From: Salinispora fenicalii
GTDB taxonomy: Bacteria; Actinomycetota; Actinomycetes; Mycobacteriales; Micromonosporaceae
NCBI RefSeq assembly: GCF_000514815.1
Contig: NZ_AZWQ01000015.1
Coordinates: 1 to 64,000 of the forward strand
DNA: 64,000 bases
Direction: 5' to 3'
Below are positions 1 to 10,823 of this stretch, in pieces. How positions within the stretch are numbered: the first letter of the stretch is position 1; every line of letters starts with the position of its first letter. Under the pieces are notes generated by a model. That model saw only the letters and a program-made list of their open reading frames with translations, did no database searches and was not told the DNA's origin. The translations under genes and the position numbers were made by a program.

Positions 1-666
1 TTATCCGCCGGGCGTGATCAGTCCGCTTTCGTACGCCAGTACCACGGCTTGGACCCGGTCACGGAGTTGCAACTTGGCTAGGATCCGCCCGACGTGGGTC
101 TTCACGGTCGCTTCCGCGATGTGCACCCGGGTGGCGATCTCGGCGTTGGACAAGCCTTGGGCGACCAGTAGCAGCACCTCGCGTTCCCGCTCGGTGAGCT
201 GGGCGAGCCGTGGGTCCTGCGCCGGGCCGGGACCGAGCTGGCCGGCGAACTGGTCGAGTAGCCGCCGGGTGATCGACGGGGCCACCACCGAGTCGCCCTC
301 GGCGACCACCCGGATCGCGGCCAGCAGCTCCTCCGGCGGCACGTTCTTCAACAGAAAACCGCTGGCCCCCGCCCGTAGCGCGGCGAACGCGTCCGCCTCA
401 GTGTCAAACGTGGTGAGCACCAGCACCCGGGGCCGGCGGTCGGCGGGCCGGGCGACGATCCGCCGGGTCGCCTCCACTCCGTCCATGGTAGGCATCCGCA
501 GGTCCATCACCACCACGTCGGCCTCGACCCGGTCCAGCACGCGCAGCGCGTCCGCGCCGTCGATCGCCTCGCCGACCACATGAAGATCGGGCTGCGAGTC
601 GAGCACCATACGGAAGCCGGCCCGCACCAGCGCCTGGTCGTCGACGATCACCACCCGGACGGCCAT
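1..666 (-). CDS. NarL/FixJ-type response regulator
   Basis: A 221-residue DNA-binding response regulator. The receiver domain (about residues 4-120) has the acidic pair D9-D10, the likely phosphoacceptor D55 in VVVMDLRMP and the conserved lysine K107 in FLLKN. A LuxR-type helix-turn-helix follows (about 150-212, beginning LTEREREVLLLVAQG). The ATG at 664-666 is chosen because the receiver begins at once; longer in-frame extensions run into low-complexity sequence and the kinase gene. It lies 52 bp downstream of a DesK-type kinase on the same strand, so the two form a two-component pair. Target genes cannot be inferred. The stop codon is at the very edge of the window. Confidence 0.93.
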   Translation of the reverse strand: MAVRVVIVDDQALVRAGFRMVLDSQPDLHVVGEAIDGADALRVLDRVEADVVVMDLRMPTMDGVEATRRIVARPADRRPRVLVLTTFDTEADAFAALRAGASGFLLKNVPPEELLAAIRVVAEGDSVVAPSITRRLLDQFAGQLGPGPAQDPRLAQLTEREREVLLLVAQGLSNAEIATRVHIAEATVKTHVGRILAKLQLRDRVQAVVLAYESGLITPGG

Positions 667-718
667 GTCACACCTCTGTTCGTGGTTGCGGGGCTCGCAG
701 ACCCGACACTCCGCGCGC

Positions 719-1972
719 TCACGGCAGAGCCTGCCCCGCGTCAGGCGGTGCCGACGGTAGCGGCAGCCGCGCCTCGACCCGCCATCCACCAGCGGACGTA
801 GGGCCGGCGGTGAGGCTCCCGCCATACACTCCTACCCGCTCACGCATGCCGACCAGGCCGTGTCCGCCCGACGGTGCCGCACGGACCACCGACCGGCCGC
901 GCCCATCGTCCACGGCCCGGACCACGACGGCGGCTGGAGACCAGTCGAAAACCAACTCGACGGACGCGCCCACCCCGGCATGCTTGAGCGTGTTGGTCAG
1001 CGATTCCTGCACCACCCGGTAGACGGTCAGCTCCAGACCCGGTGACAGCACCGTCGGCTCACCCGACGTGGCGTAAGCGACCGCCACACCGGCGGCGCGG
1101 AAGCGGTCCAGCAGGTCGGACAGCCCGACCAACGCCGGCCGGCGGTGCGCCGGTTCCGCGTAGACAACGCCGTCGGACCCGGCCGCGTCTGCCGGCTCCC
1201 GCAGTACACCCACCAGCCGGCGCATCTCCTCCAACGCCTGCCGCCCGGTGTCCCCCACCACCTTGGCCGCCTCTCGAGCAACGGCCGGGTCCCGGTCGAT
1301 GGTGAACCGCACCCCGTCTGCCTGCACGACCATCACGGCCATGGTGTGCGCGACCACATCGTGTAGCTCCCGGGCAATCCGAGTGCGTTCCTCGGCCACC
1401 GCGGCCCTGGCCTCGGCCTCCCGCCCCCGTTCCAGCGTCGCGGCCCGCTCCTCCAGGCTGAGCATGTACAACCGGCGGGTCCGCACGTTCAACCCGACCA
1501 GCCAGACCGCCCCAGTGACCACCCCAAGCTCAAGCGCGTCCGACCACCAGTACGCCGGTCCGCCCAACTGGAGAGCGGCCAGCACCACACCAACGGCAGC
1601 GACCAGCCCCGCGATGATGCCGTAACGGAGTCGGTCGGCGTACTTGGCCACGCTGTAAAGAGCGATCAGCACCCCGATGTCATAGGCCCGCGGCCCCCAA
1701 CCGACCGCCACCTGCACCAGCGCGAGCGCAGCCACCACCGCCGTTACCGCCAACGGGTGAGTCCGCCGGAACACCAGGACCGCCGCCATCCCGAACCCCA
1801 CCAAGGTGGCCTTCCAGCCACCCGGCTCACCCGAGATCGATGGGACCGCGAACAACGCCACCACCCCGGAAACGGCGACGTCGAAGACGACACTACGCAG
1901 CGGACGACCAAAGACCACGCGATCCACGATCATCCAGGGTACGAGGCGTGAGGCACTCCGATACCTACCCAC
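719..1972 (-). CDS. DesK/NarX-type sensor histidine kinase
   Basis: Membrane sensor kinase of up to 417 residues. Hydrophobic segments at about 30-165 suggest four to six transmembrane helices with little extracellular sequence. A HisKA_3 dimerisation helix follows, with phosphoacceptor H204 in RELHDVVAHT, then an HATPase_c domain with N-box ESLTNTLKH and G-box GHGLVGMRERV. It presumably phosphorylates the regulator encoded just downstream (52 bp gap). The start is uncertain: GTG at 1972, or ATG 13 codons inside at 1933. The short sensor resembles intramembrane-sensing kinases of envelope stress; that role is inferred. Confidence 0.92.
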   Translation of the reverse strand: MGRYRSASRLVPWMIVDRVVFGRPLRSVVFDVAVSGVVALFAVPSISGEPGGWKATLVGFGMAAVLVFRRTHPLAVTAVVAALALVQVAVGWGPRAYDIGVLIALYSVAKYADRLRYGIIAGLVAAVGVVLAALQLGGPAYWWSDALELGVVTGAVWLVGLNVRTRRLYMLSLEERAATLERGREAEARAAVAEERTRIARELHDVVAHTMAVMVVQADGVRFTIDRDPAVAREAAKVVGDTGRQALEEMRRLVGVLREPADAAGSDGVVYAEPAHRRPALVGLSDLLDRFRAAGVAVAYATSGEPTVLSPGLELTVYRVVQESLTNTLKHAGVGASVELVFDWSPAAVVVRAVDDGRGRSVVRAAPSGGHGLVGMRERVGVYGGSLTAGPTSAGGWRVEARLPLPSAPPDAGQALP

Positions 1973-2196
1973 AGACCCCCCGCAACGAACCGCCCGTGCA
2001 GCGAAATACGTCGGAGCGGCGGGATCGTCCGACAGCCGTCCGACCTGGCCGTCTCGCCACAGACGCGGACATGGTTACGATGAGCTTGCGCCACTCCGCC
2101 GAGGCGAACCCGAGGTCGACCTCTCGCCCGTCGACGCGGCCCGCGATGACCTCGCCGGCACCGAGCACAAGCCGGCCGGCCCGGGCGCAGATTTCG
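1973..2196. other. Intergenic gap with no supported gene
   Basis: This stretch separates the methyltransferase gene from the kinase gene. A 67-codon minus-strand frame is open here, but it overlaps the kinase start and has no recognisable domain or clear ribosome-binding site, so I do not call it. The kinase promoter should lie here; no convincing -35/-10 pair was seen. Confidence 0.4.
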
Positions 2197-3429
2197 TCAG
2201 AGGCATCGAGCGGGACGGCAGACCAGCACCGTGGGGGCGCCGTCCACCCGGGTCAGCACGAGGCTGGCCGGCTGATCACCGCTCAACCGCAGATCGCGGC
2301 GAAGCTTCTCCGGCTCGAGGGCTGAGCCCCGCTTGCGGATCTCCACCCGGCCGACCCGCCGCTCGCGCAGCAGGGCGCGAAGCCGCTTCAGCGAGAACGG
2401 CAGTACGTCGGTGATCTCCAAGCAGCGGGCGAAGGGGGTCGGCGTGGGAGCGTCGGCGTACAGATAGGCGATTGTGGGGTCGGCGAGGGTGGCGTCGAGG
2501 GCGTCGGCCAGCTCGGCGACGAGGTGGGCACGGACCACCGCCGGGTCCGGGTCATAGACGTAGCGGCGGACCGGTCCGACCGGCGCCTCGGCCACGCGCG
2601 AGCTGGTCAGCTCGTGCACTCTCGTGCGGCGCGTGGCGGATCCGTTCCGGCCGGCGGTGTCGGTTGGCGGCTCTTCCCGCAGCACGGTCGCGCGGCGGGT
2701 CACCGTCGCGAACTCGCCGCACCAGAGGGCGGCCTCGACCAGGTCACCGTTGACGCTGACCCACTCCGCCTCCGCGCCGGGTGGGATCAGTGCGTGGTCC
2801 AGGCCGGGTGCCACCTTGACGACCGTCCGCGGCACCCGTTCGGTCAGCGAGAGCACGAAGTCCCACGGTGGGGAGTAGGCGTTCGGGTCGAAGATCCGTC
2901 GACCGGAGGCCCGGCGGGCGGGGTCACAGAAGACCCCATCAACCCGACTGAGATCGAAGGTGGTCGCGTCCCGGTGTTCGACGGTGAAGCGTTCGGCGAG
3001 TCCGGTCGCCTCGGCATTCGCGGCGGCGGTCGCGGCGGTGAGTGGATCGGCCTCCACCCCGTACACCCGGATCCCGGCCTGGGCGGCGGCGAGCGCGTCG
3101 GCGCCGATTCCGCAGCCGAGGTCGGCCAGGGCACAGACGCCACTGGTGCGCACCCGTTCGGCGCGTCGCCGCGCCACCACCTGGCGGGTGGCCTGCTCCA
3201 GGCCGGCCCGGGTGAAGAACATGGTGGCCGCTGCCGGACCGAACTTGCCCACCGCGCGACGGCGCAGCTCGGCCTGGGTCAGTGCCGCCGCGGCCAGGTC
3301 GGCTGGGAGCCCGGCGGAGCGGAGCGCCGCCGCCGCGGCCAGCGGGTCACCACCAGCCACCTCGGTCGCCGCCGCGAGCGCTGCTGACCCCGCGGGGGTA
3401 CGGAGCTGCGCCAGCTGTCCCAGGTCCAC
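2197..3429 (-). CDS. Class I SAM-dependent methyltransferase with THUMP-like C-terminal domain
   Basis: A 410-residue protein. Residues 1-90 are helical and Ala-rich; a Rossmann methyltransferase core follows with SAM motif I ADLGCGIGA (about 102-110) and acidic loop YGVEAD (123-128), then VFCDPARR (near 170), resembling the catalytic DPA/DPPY motif. The last 70 residues (RVGRVEIRKRG...) look like the THUMP-like domain found in actinobacterial proteins of this type, which points to an RNA substrate, probably tRNA or rRNA. The GTG start has little room for a ribosome-binding site but has AAGAAT six bases upstream, so the mRNA may be leaderless. Confidence 0.85.
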   Translation of the reverse strand: MDLGQLAQLRTPAGSAALAAATEVAGGDPLAAAAALRSAGLPADLAAAALTQAELRRRAVGKFGPAAATMFFTRAGLEQATRQVVARRRAERVRTSGVCALADLGCGIGADALAAAQAGIRVYGVEADPLTAATAAANAEATGLAERFTVEHRDATTFDLSRVDGVFCDPARRASGRRIFDPNAYSPPWDFVLSLTERVPRTVVKVAPGLDHALIPPGAEAEWVSVNGDLVEAALWCGEFATVTRRATVLREEPPTDTAGRNGSATRRTRVHELTSSRVAEAPVGPVRRYVYDPDPAVVRAHLVAELADALDATLADPTIAYLYADAPTPTPFARCLEITDVLPFSLKRLRALLRERRVGRVEIRKRGSALEPEKLRRDLRLSGDQPASLVLTRVDGAPTVLVCRPARCL

Positions 3430-3435
3430 CCCCTC

Positions 3436-3441
3436 ATTCTT
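3436..3441 (-). promoter_or_regulatory. Candidate -10 box for a leaderless methyltransferase mRNA
   Basis: AAGAAT lies exactly six bases before the GTG start at 3429, where a -10 hexamer of a leaderless transcript would sit. No good -35 was seen. Confidence 0.35.
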
Positions 3442-3516
3442 CCGGCTGGTCCGCGGGGGCCGGAGCCGGGGTGTTGCCGGCCCCTCACTCGTACGGGCGA
3501 CGCGTGGGGCGGTTCG

Positions 3517-3543
3517 TTGGCACTCTCCTTGACGGAGTGCTAG
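3517..3543. promoter_or_regulatory. CIRCE operator 1 (HrcA site)
   Basis: TTGGCACTC-N9-GAGTGCTAG, a 9-9-9 inverted repeat differing from the consensus TTAGCACTC-N9-GAGTGCTAA only at the outer positions. It contains the groES -35 hexamer and covers the start of the spacer, so HrcA bound here should block RNA polymerase. hrcA itself is not in the window. Confidence 0.92.
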
Positions 3544-3557
3544 CCGAGGAATAACCT
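3529..3557 (+). promoter_or_regulatory. groES-groEL1 promoter (sigma-A/HrdB type)
   Basis: TTGACG (3529-3534), 17-bp spacer, TAACCT (3552-3557). The -35 falls inside CIRCE 1, and CIRCE 2 begins five bases after the -10 box, so the two operators flank and overlap the promoter. Predicted transcription start is near 3564, leaving a leader of about 160 nt before groES. Confidence 0.75.
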
Positions 3558-3561
3558 GCGA

Positions 3562-3588
3562 TTAGCACTCTCGACCTGAGGGTGCCAA
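3562..3588. promoter_or_regulatory. CIRCE operator 2 (HrcA site)
   Basis: TTAGCACTC-N9-GGGTGCCAA. The left arm is the exact consensus; the right arm differs at three positions. It covers the predicted transcription start. Centre-to-centre distance from CIRCE 1 is 45 bp. Confidence 0.88.
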
Positions 3589-3723
3589 CCTCCGGGCCCT
3601 GGTGCCCGGCAGGTTAACGCCAGGCGGACCGGCACCCGCGACGACGGCCCCGCCCGGTGGCATGTGGCAGATTGAGCTGGCCGGTTTGCCGGTCGGCAAC
3701 GAAACCAAGTACCCCAGGAGGGT

Positions 3724-4038
3724 ATGCCCGTGACTACCGCGACCAAGGTTGCGATCAAGCCGCTTGAGGACCGCATCGTGGTCCAGGCGAATGAGGCTGA
3801 GACCACCACGGCGTCGGGCATCGTGATTCCCGACACCGCCAAGGAGAAGCCGCAGGAGGGCACCGTCCTCGCTGTCGGCCCGGGCCGGATCGACGACAAG
3901 GGCAACCGCGTGCCGATCGACGTCAAGGTCGGCGACACCGTCCTCTACTCGAAGTACGGCGGCACCGAGGTCAAGTACGCCGGCGAGGAGTACCTGGTGC
4001 TCTCCGCCCGCGACGTCCTCGCGGTCATCGAGAAGTAG
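3724..4038 (+). CDS. groS: Co-chaperonin GroES (Hsp10)
   Basis: A 104-residue GroES, the heptameric lid of the GroEL folding chamber in the cytosol. It is full length, with the family core KPLEDRIVV near the start, the mobile loop region [12 protein letters not shown] (about 25-36) and the C-terminal [11 protein letters not shown]. The strong ribosome-binding site AGGAGGG (3716-3722) sits very close to this ATG; the GTG two codons later at 3730 has better spacing and may be the true start. It is first in the groES-groEL1 operon under two CIRCE elements, so heat-shock derepression through HrcA is expected. Confidence 0.97.
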   Translation: MPVTTATKVAIKPLEDRIVVQANEAETTTASGIVIPDTAKEKPQEGTVLAVGPGRIDDKGNRVPIDVKVGDTVLYSKYGGTEVKYAGEEYLVLSARDVLAVIEK

Positions 4039-4042
4039 GTAA

Positions 4043-5740
<1,698 letters not shown>

Positions 5741-5757
5741 CCCACGCCGGACGCTCT

Positions 5758-5800
5758 GTCGGGGCGCGTCGTCCACAGTGGCGATGCGCCCCGACGCGTC
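5758..5800 (+). terminator. Terminator after groEL1
   Basis: GTCGGGGCGC (5758-5767) pairs perfectly with GCGCCCCGAC (5786-5795); an 18-nt loop and a weak T-containing tail follow. It lies 18 bp past the groEL stop. Confidence 0.7.
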
Positions 5801-5869
5801 TTTCGGGACTGCTTACGGAACGCTGACGGCGACTACCGGCGCGGACCGAGATTGGAAACACTGGTCCGC

Positions 5870-7465
5870 GTGACCAGTACGACCCGTCCCCACGCCGCTT
5901 TGGCCGGGGCGATCGCCGCTGCGGTGGCGATCGGCTCGGCGGAGCTTGTCGCGGTATTGACCGGCCCCCGTTCCGCTCCCCTGGTAGCTGTCGGCGGCCT
6001 GGTGGTCGACACCGTGCCGGAGCCACTCAAACAGTTCGGTATCGCGCTCTTCGGGCGCTACGACAAGGTCGCCCTGCTGGTGGGGACGGCCCTGCTGCTG
6101 GCCGGCTTCGCCGCGTTGCTCGGCGTACTGTCCCGGCGGCACCTGGCGTACGGGCTGGCCGGTGTCACGGCGTTCACGGCGTTGGGGACATTCGCCGCCC
6201 TGACCCGGGCCGATGCGGATCTCGCCGACGCCCTGCCGGCGCTGGCCGGGGGCAGCCTCGGTGGGCTGGTGCTTTGGGCGTTCATTCAGGGCCCGTTGGA
6301 GCTGGATCCGTGGCCCTGGTCCGCCCCCACCCCACCGGTCGATTCCGGTGCGCCGGTGGCCGGGCTGGCTGACCGGGAGCAGGCCGTGGGCCCGAGCCCG
6401 GAGTCCCGGCGACGGTTCCTCACCGCGAGTGGGCTGCTGCTCGGGGCGGCGGGGGCGGCCGGCGTCGGCGGCCGGTGGCTGAGCGGCCGACGGGGAGTAT
6501 CGGCGGCCCGCGCGGCGGTCGAGTTGCCGGCCCCGGCGTCGCCGGCCTCCGTGGTGCCCGCTGGCGCCGACCTGAATCTTCCCCAGCTCGCCTCCTACGT
6601 CACGCCCAGATCCGGTTTCTACCGGATCGACACTGCGCTGGTGGTGCCGCAGGTGGATCCGGCCACCTGGCAGTTGCGCATCCACGGCCGAGTCCGGAAC
6701 CCGATCACCCTCAGCTTCGCCGACCTGCTGGCTCGGCCGCTGGTCGAGCGGTACGTCACGTTGGCCTGTGTGTCGAACGAGGTCGGCGGTGACCTGATCG
6801 GCAACGCCCGCTGGCTGGGGGCGCCGCTGCGGGAGCTGTTGGCCGAGGCGGATCCGTTGCCGGGCGCGGATCAGGTTGTCGGTCGGTCGGTTGACGGCTG
6901 GACCTGCGGCACTCCCACCGCGGTGTTGCGGGATGGCCGGGACGCGTTGCTGGCGGTCGGTATGAACGGTGAGCCGCTGCCGGTCGAGCACGGTTTCCCG
7001 GTCCGGATGGTGGTACCGGGCCTGTACGGCTACGTGTCGGCCTGTAAGTGGGTCACTGAGCTGGAGTTGACCAGCTTCGCGGACTTCGACGCGTACTGGG
7101 TGCCGCGTGGCTGGTCAGCGCAGGGCCCGGTGAAGACCCAGTCGCGGATCGACACGCCCCGTCGGCGGAGTCGGCTGGTGGCGGGGGAGGTGGTTGTCGC
7201 CGGTGTCGCCTGGGCGCAGCACCGGGGCATCCGGCGGGTGGAGGTCCGGGTGGACGAGGGGCCCTGGCGGGAGGCTGACCTCGCGCCGACGGTCTCGGTG
7301 GATACCTGGGTGCAGTGGTCGTGGCGGTGGGAGGCGACACCGGGGGAGCACACGCTGCAGGTTCGGGCCACCGACGTGACCGGTGAGACGCAGACCGGCC
7401 AGAGCACGCCGGTGGCTCCGGATGGCGCGACCGGTTGGCACACGGTGCGCGTCACAGTTGGCTGA
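5870..7465 (+). CDS. Membrane-anchored molybdopterin oxidoreductase, sulfite-oxidase family
   Basis: About 531 residues. The N-terminal 140 residues hold three or four transmembrane helices. A twin-arginine-like segment, SRRRFLTASGLLLGAAGAAG (about 171-190), then leads into an extracytoplasmic oxidoreductase molybdopterin-binding domain, whose likely molybdenum-ligand cysteine is in YVTLACVSNEVGG. An Ig-like Mo-co dimerisation domain closes the protein. Substrate is unknown; YedY-like proteins and sulfite oxidases are the relatives. Starts compete: TTG at 5852 or GTG at 5870. The stop codon falls inside an imperfect 23-bp tandem repeat. Confidence 0.87.
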   Translation: MTSTTRPHAALAGAIAAAVAIGSAELVAVLTGPRSAPLVAVGGLVVDTVPEPLKQFGIALFGRYDKVALLVGTALLLAGFAALLGVLSRRHLAYGLAGVTAFTALGTFAALTRADADLADALPALAGGSLGGLVLWAFIQGPLELDPWPWSAPTPPVDSGAPVAGLADREQAVGPSPESRRRFLTASGLLLGAAGAAGVGGRWLSGRRGVSAARAAVELPAPASPASVVPAGADLNLPQLASYVTPRSGFYRIDTALVVPQVDPATWQLRIHGRVRNPITLSFADLLARPLVERYVTLACVSNEVGGDLIGNARWLGAPLRELLAEADPLPGADQVVGRSVDGWTCGTPTAVLRDGRDALLAVGMNGEPLPVEHGFPVRMVVPGLYGYVSACKWVTELELTSFADFDAYWVPRGWSAQGPVKTQSRIDTPRRRSRLVAGEVVVAGVAWAQHRGIRRVEVRVDEGPWREADLAPTVSVDTWVQWSWRWEATPGEHTLQVRATDVTGETQTGQSTPVAPDGATGWHTVRVTVG

Positions 7466-7523
7466 CCTGCGGCGCGACCGGTTGGTCAGTGTCCATCGCG
7501 GGTTGGCTGACCCGCGGCGCGAC
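7434..7523. repeat. Four-unit imperfect tandem repeat, period about 23 bp
   Basis: Units begin at 7434, 7457, 7481 and 7502, each opening with GTTGG and most closing with GCGCGAC or GCGCGTCA. The oxidoreductase stop codon lies in the second unit. Sequence differs from the other tandem repeats in this window, but the period is the same. Confidence 0.65.
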
Positions 7524-7650
7524 AGGCGCCGATTCGTCGTCTGGGCGGCGTGACGTACACCCCAGGATCGGGAACCTTGGACAACTCACGGCAAATGCCC
7601 CAACTGTCGGAAAAGTTCGAAGGATTGGCGGGAACCCCCTCCCGACCGGA

Positions 7651-7678
7651 CTCCGTCATGGTCTGCTCATTGACGGAG
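7651..7678. promoter_or_regulatory. Inverted repeat overlapping the bldM-like ribosome-binding site
   Basis: CTCCGTCA (7651-7658) and TGACGGAG (7671-7678) are perfect 8-bp arms 12 bp apart. The right arm contains the first part of the GGAGAGGAG ribosome-binding sequence, so it could act as an operator or an mRNA hairpin that hides the site. Confidence 0.5.
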
Positions 7679-7689
7679 AGGAGACCACT

Positions 7690-8496
7690 GTGCGTACGGT
7701 TCTCGTGTGCGTTCGGACGCCCTTGGCGGCGCAGCACCTGACCTCCGCCGCGGCGCGGCTGGGGCTATCCGGGGCGGTGCGGACCGCCGTCTCCGACCCT
7801 GAGGTGATGCTGCGGCTCGCCGAACGCCCCGCCGACGTGGTGCTTGTTGATACGGCGCTGACCCGGCCAGACAGCGCGGGGTTCGTCCGCCGGGTCCTGG
7901 CCCGGGCACCGCAGGCGGCGGTGGTGCTGCTGGGAGCCGAGGAGTCCGAGTCGGCGGCGGCGACGATCAGCGCGGGCGCCCGGGGGCTGATTCAGGGCGC
8001 CGACCACGACCTCACCAGCTCGGTGGCGAAGGCGCTGCTGCTGCTCTCCGCCCCCGGGCGGGCCAACCGCCACCGGGTCGACCCGGCGCGGGACGCGGCC
8101 TCGGTGGGCGGGTCGGTCCGCGCAACCCCCGGCGGCCGGGCTCCCGCCGACCCACCGTCGGGTTGGCCGGCCGGGGCCACCGAAGGGGCCGGTGGGGCGC
8201 CCACGGTCGTACCGGTGCAGCGCGGCGACGACCCCGCCGACCCGGCGGGAGAGCCCGCTGCGGTGCCCGCCGGCGGCCCGGCTCGGGAGTCACGGCCCGC
8301 GGTCGGGCTGACCGAGCGGGAGCTACAGGTGCTCCTGGGCATGGCCGAGGGCAAGAGCAACGCCGAGATCGGCCGGGAGCTGTTCGTCTCCGAGGACACG
8401 GTGAAGACCCACGCCCGACGACTCTTTCGCAAGCTCGGCGCCCGGGACCGCGCCCACGCCGTCGCCGCCGGCTTCCGCGCCGGGCTGGTCGCCTGA
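7690..8496 (+). CDS. bldM: BldM-like atypical LuxR-family developmental regulator
   Basis: 268 residues from the GTG at 7690, preceded by GGAGAGGAG. Residues 1-125 form a receiver-like fold, 126-200 a Pro/Ala/Gly-rich linker, and 206-268 a LuxR helix-turn-helix (LTERELQVLLGMAEG, SNAEIGRELFVSEDTVKTHA) that closely matches my memory of Streptomyces BldM. The position before guaB-guaB3 also matches bldM there. The receiver is unusual: the acidic pair is replaced by V8-R9 and the conserved lysine by Q102, although D54 remains. Phosphorylation is therefore unlikely, in line with BldM being described as phosphorylation-independent. Orthology is strong but inferred from the C-terminus and context. 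Confidence 0.85.
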   Translation: MRTVLVCVRTPLAAQHLTSAAARLGLSGAVRTAVSDPEVMLRLAERPADVVLVDTALTRPDSAGFVRRVLARAPQAAVVLLGAEESESAAATISAGARGLIQGADHDLTSSVAKALLLLSAPGRANRHRVDPARDAASVGGSVRATPGGRAPADPPSGWPAGATEGAGGAPTVVPVQRGDDPADPAGEPAAVPAGGPARESRPAVGLTERELQVLLGMAEGKSNAEIGRELFVSEDTVKTHARRLFRKLGARDRAHAVAAGFRAGLVA

Positions 8497-8514
8497 TGCG
8501 TCGCTGACGTGTCG

Positions 8515-8603
8515 GTCGATCCGCCCGGGACCCCGGTGCCGATCCGCCCGGGAACCTGGCGTCGATCCGCCCGGGCCCCGGCGTCGATCAGGCCCGAGGC
8601 CCG
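8515..8603. repeat. Tandem repeat, period 23 bp, about 3.8 units
   Basis: Units start at 8515, 8538, 8561 and 8583, with core GTCGATCCGCCCGGG; the last unit is diverged. It fills nearly all of the gap between the convergent bldM-like and DUF5319 genes. Confidence 0.75.
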
Positions 8604-8617
8604 GTCGAGCGCCAGGA

Positions 8618-9025
8618 TCAGCGGTTGGAGTTCGGCTCCTCGTCGGTGCCCTCGCTCAGGGTGTCGTGCACCCCGTCGGCGTACCCGCGGGCGTAGTCCC
8701 AGGTCACGTAGTGATCCGGATCGGGGTCGTACGCCGGCTCGTGCACCCGGGGGTGCCCGGAGCTGAGCAGGTGCCGCAGGTTGCCGCGAAGAAGATCCCA
8801 GCCGAAGTAGTGCGGCTCCCGGCAATCCTCGCACTTGATCACCAGGCCGCGTACCCCGATCGGCGCCAGCAGTGCCTGGTAGATCTCCAAGTCGGCGAGG
8901 TCTTCCAGCACCTCCTGCCGCTCGGCGTCGCTCAGTGGGTCGAGCTCAGCGTCGCCGGAATCGGGCTGGCCCGCCGTCGAATCGGCCGGCTCTCCATTGA
9001 AGGGATCGATGGGCTCGTCGTGCAC
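8618..9025 (-). CDS. DUF5319 family protein
   Basis: A 135-residue acidic soluble protein of unknown function. The first 40 residues are rich in Asp, Glu, Pro and Ser and probably disordered; a compact domain follows with a CxxC pair (CEDCREPHYFGWD, about 75-87), suggesting a small metal or redox site, and an aromatic stretch HYVTWDYARGYADGVHD. The GTG at 9023-9025 is preceded by GGTGAGGG. It is divergent from guaB and convergent with the bldM-like gene. A protein of this type is conserved beside bldM-guaB in Streptomyces as I recall, hinting at a link to that neighbourhood. Confidence 0.85.
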   Translation of the reverse strand: MHDEPIDPFNGEPADSTAGQPDSGDAELDPLSDAERQEVLEDLADLEIYQALLAPIGVRGLVIKCEDCREPHYFGWDLLRGNLRHLLSSGHPRVHEPAYDPDPDHYVTWDYARGYADGVHDTLSEGTDEEPNSNR

Positions 9026-9061
9026 CCCCTCACCGTAGACCCAACGCTCGATCGCCGCCCG

Positions 9062-9109
9062 CCCTGGGCCCGCGTGACCTGCCCACCCTGGGCGTACGTG
9101 ACCTGCCCG
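9062..9109. repeat. Two-unit 24-bp direct repeat upstream of guaB
   Basis: Units at 9062-9085 and 9086-9109 share CCCTGGGC and CGTGACCTGCCC, differing at four positions. It lies just upstream of the candidate guaB -10 box, so it may be a regulator-binding site. Confidence 0.6.
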
Positions 9110-9138
9110 CCGGTGGCGGGGGCGCGGCCAGTGGATGG

Positions 9139-9144
9139 GTACGA
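9139..9144 (+). promoter_or_regulatory. Candidate guaB -10 hexamer
   Basis: TACGAT, followed by GGGCG; predicted start near 9151 gives a leader of about 80 nt. No matching -35 was seen. Confidence 0.35.
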
Positions 9145-9201
9145 TGGGCGAAGCGCCGTTACCCCGGCTTCTGCCGGTGCCCGCCCGCGCCACCTCGCTG
9201 A

Positions 9202-10794
<1,593 letters not shown>

Positions 10795-10823
10795 CCCATC
10801 ACCCCCTACCGTCTGGAGTCCCC

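Noticed and set aside
1965..2168. 67-codon minus-strand frame between kinase and methyltransferase genes
   Set aside because: Overlaps the kinase start, no ribosome-binding site, no recognisable fold.
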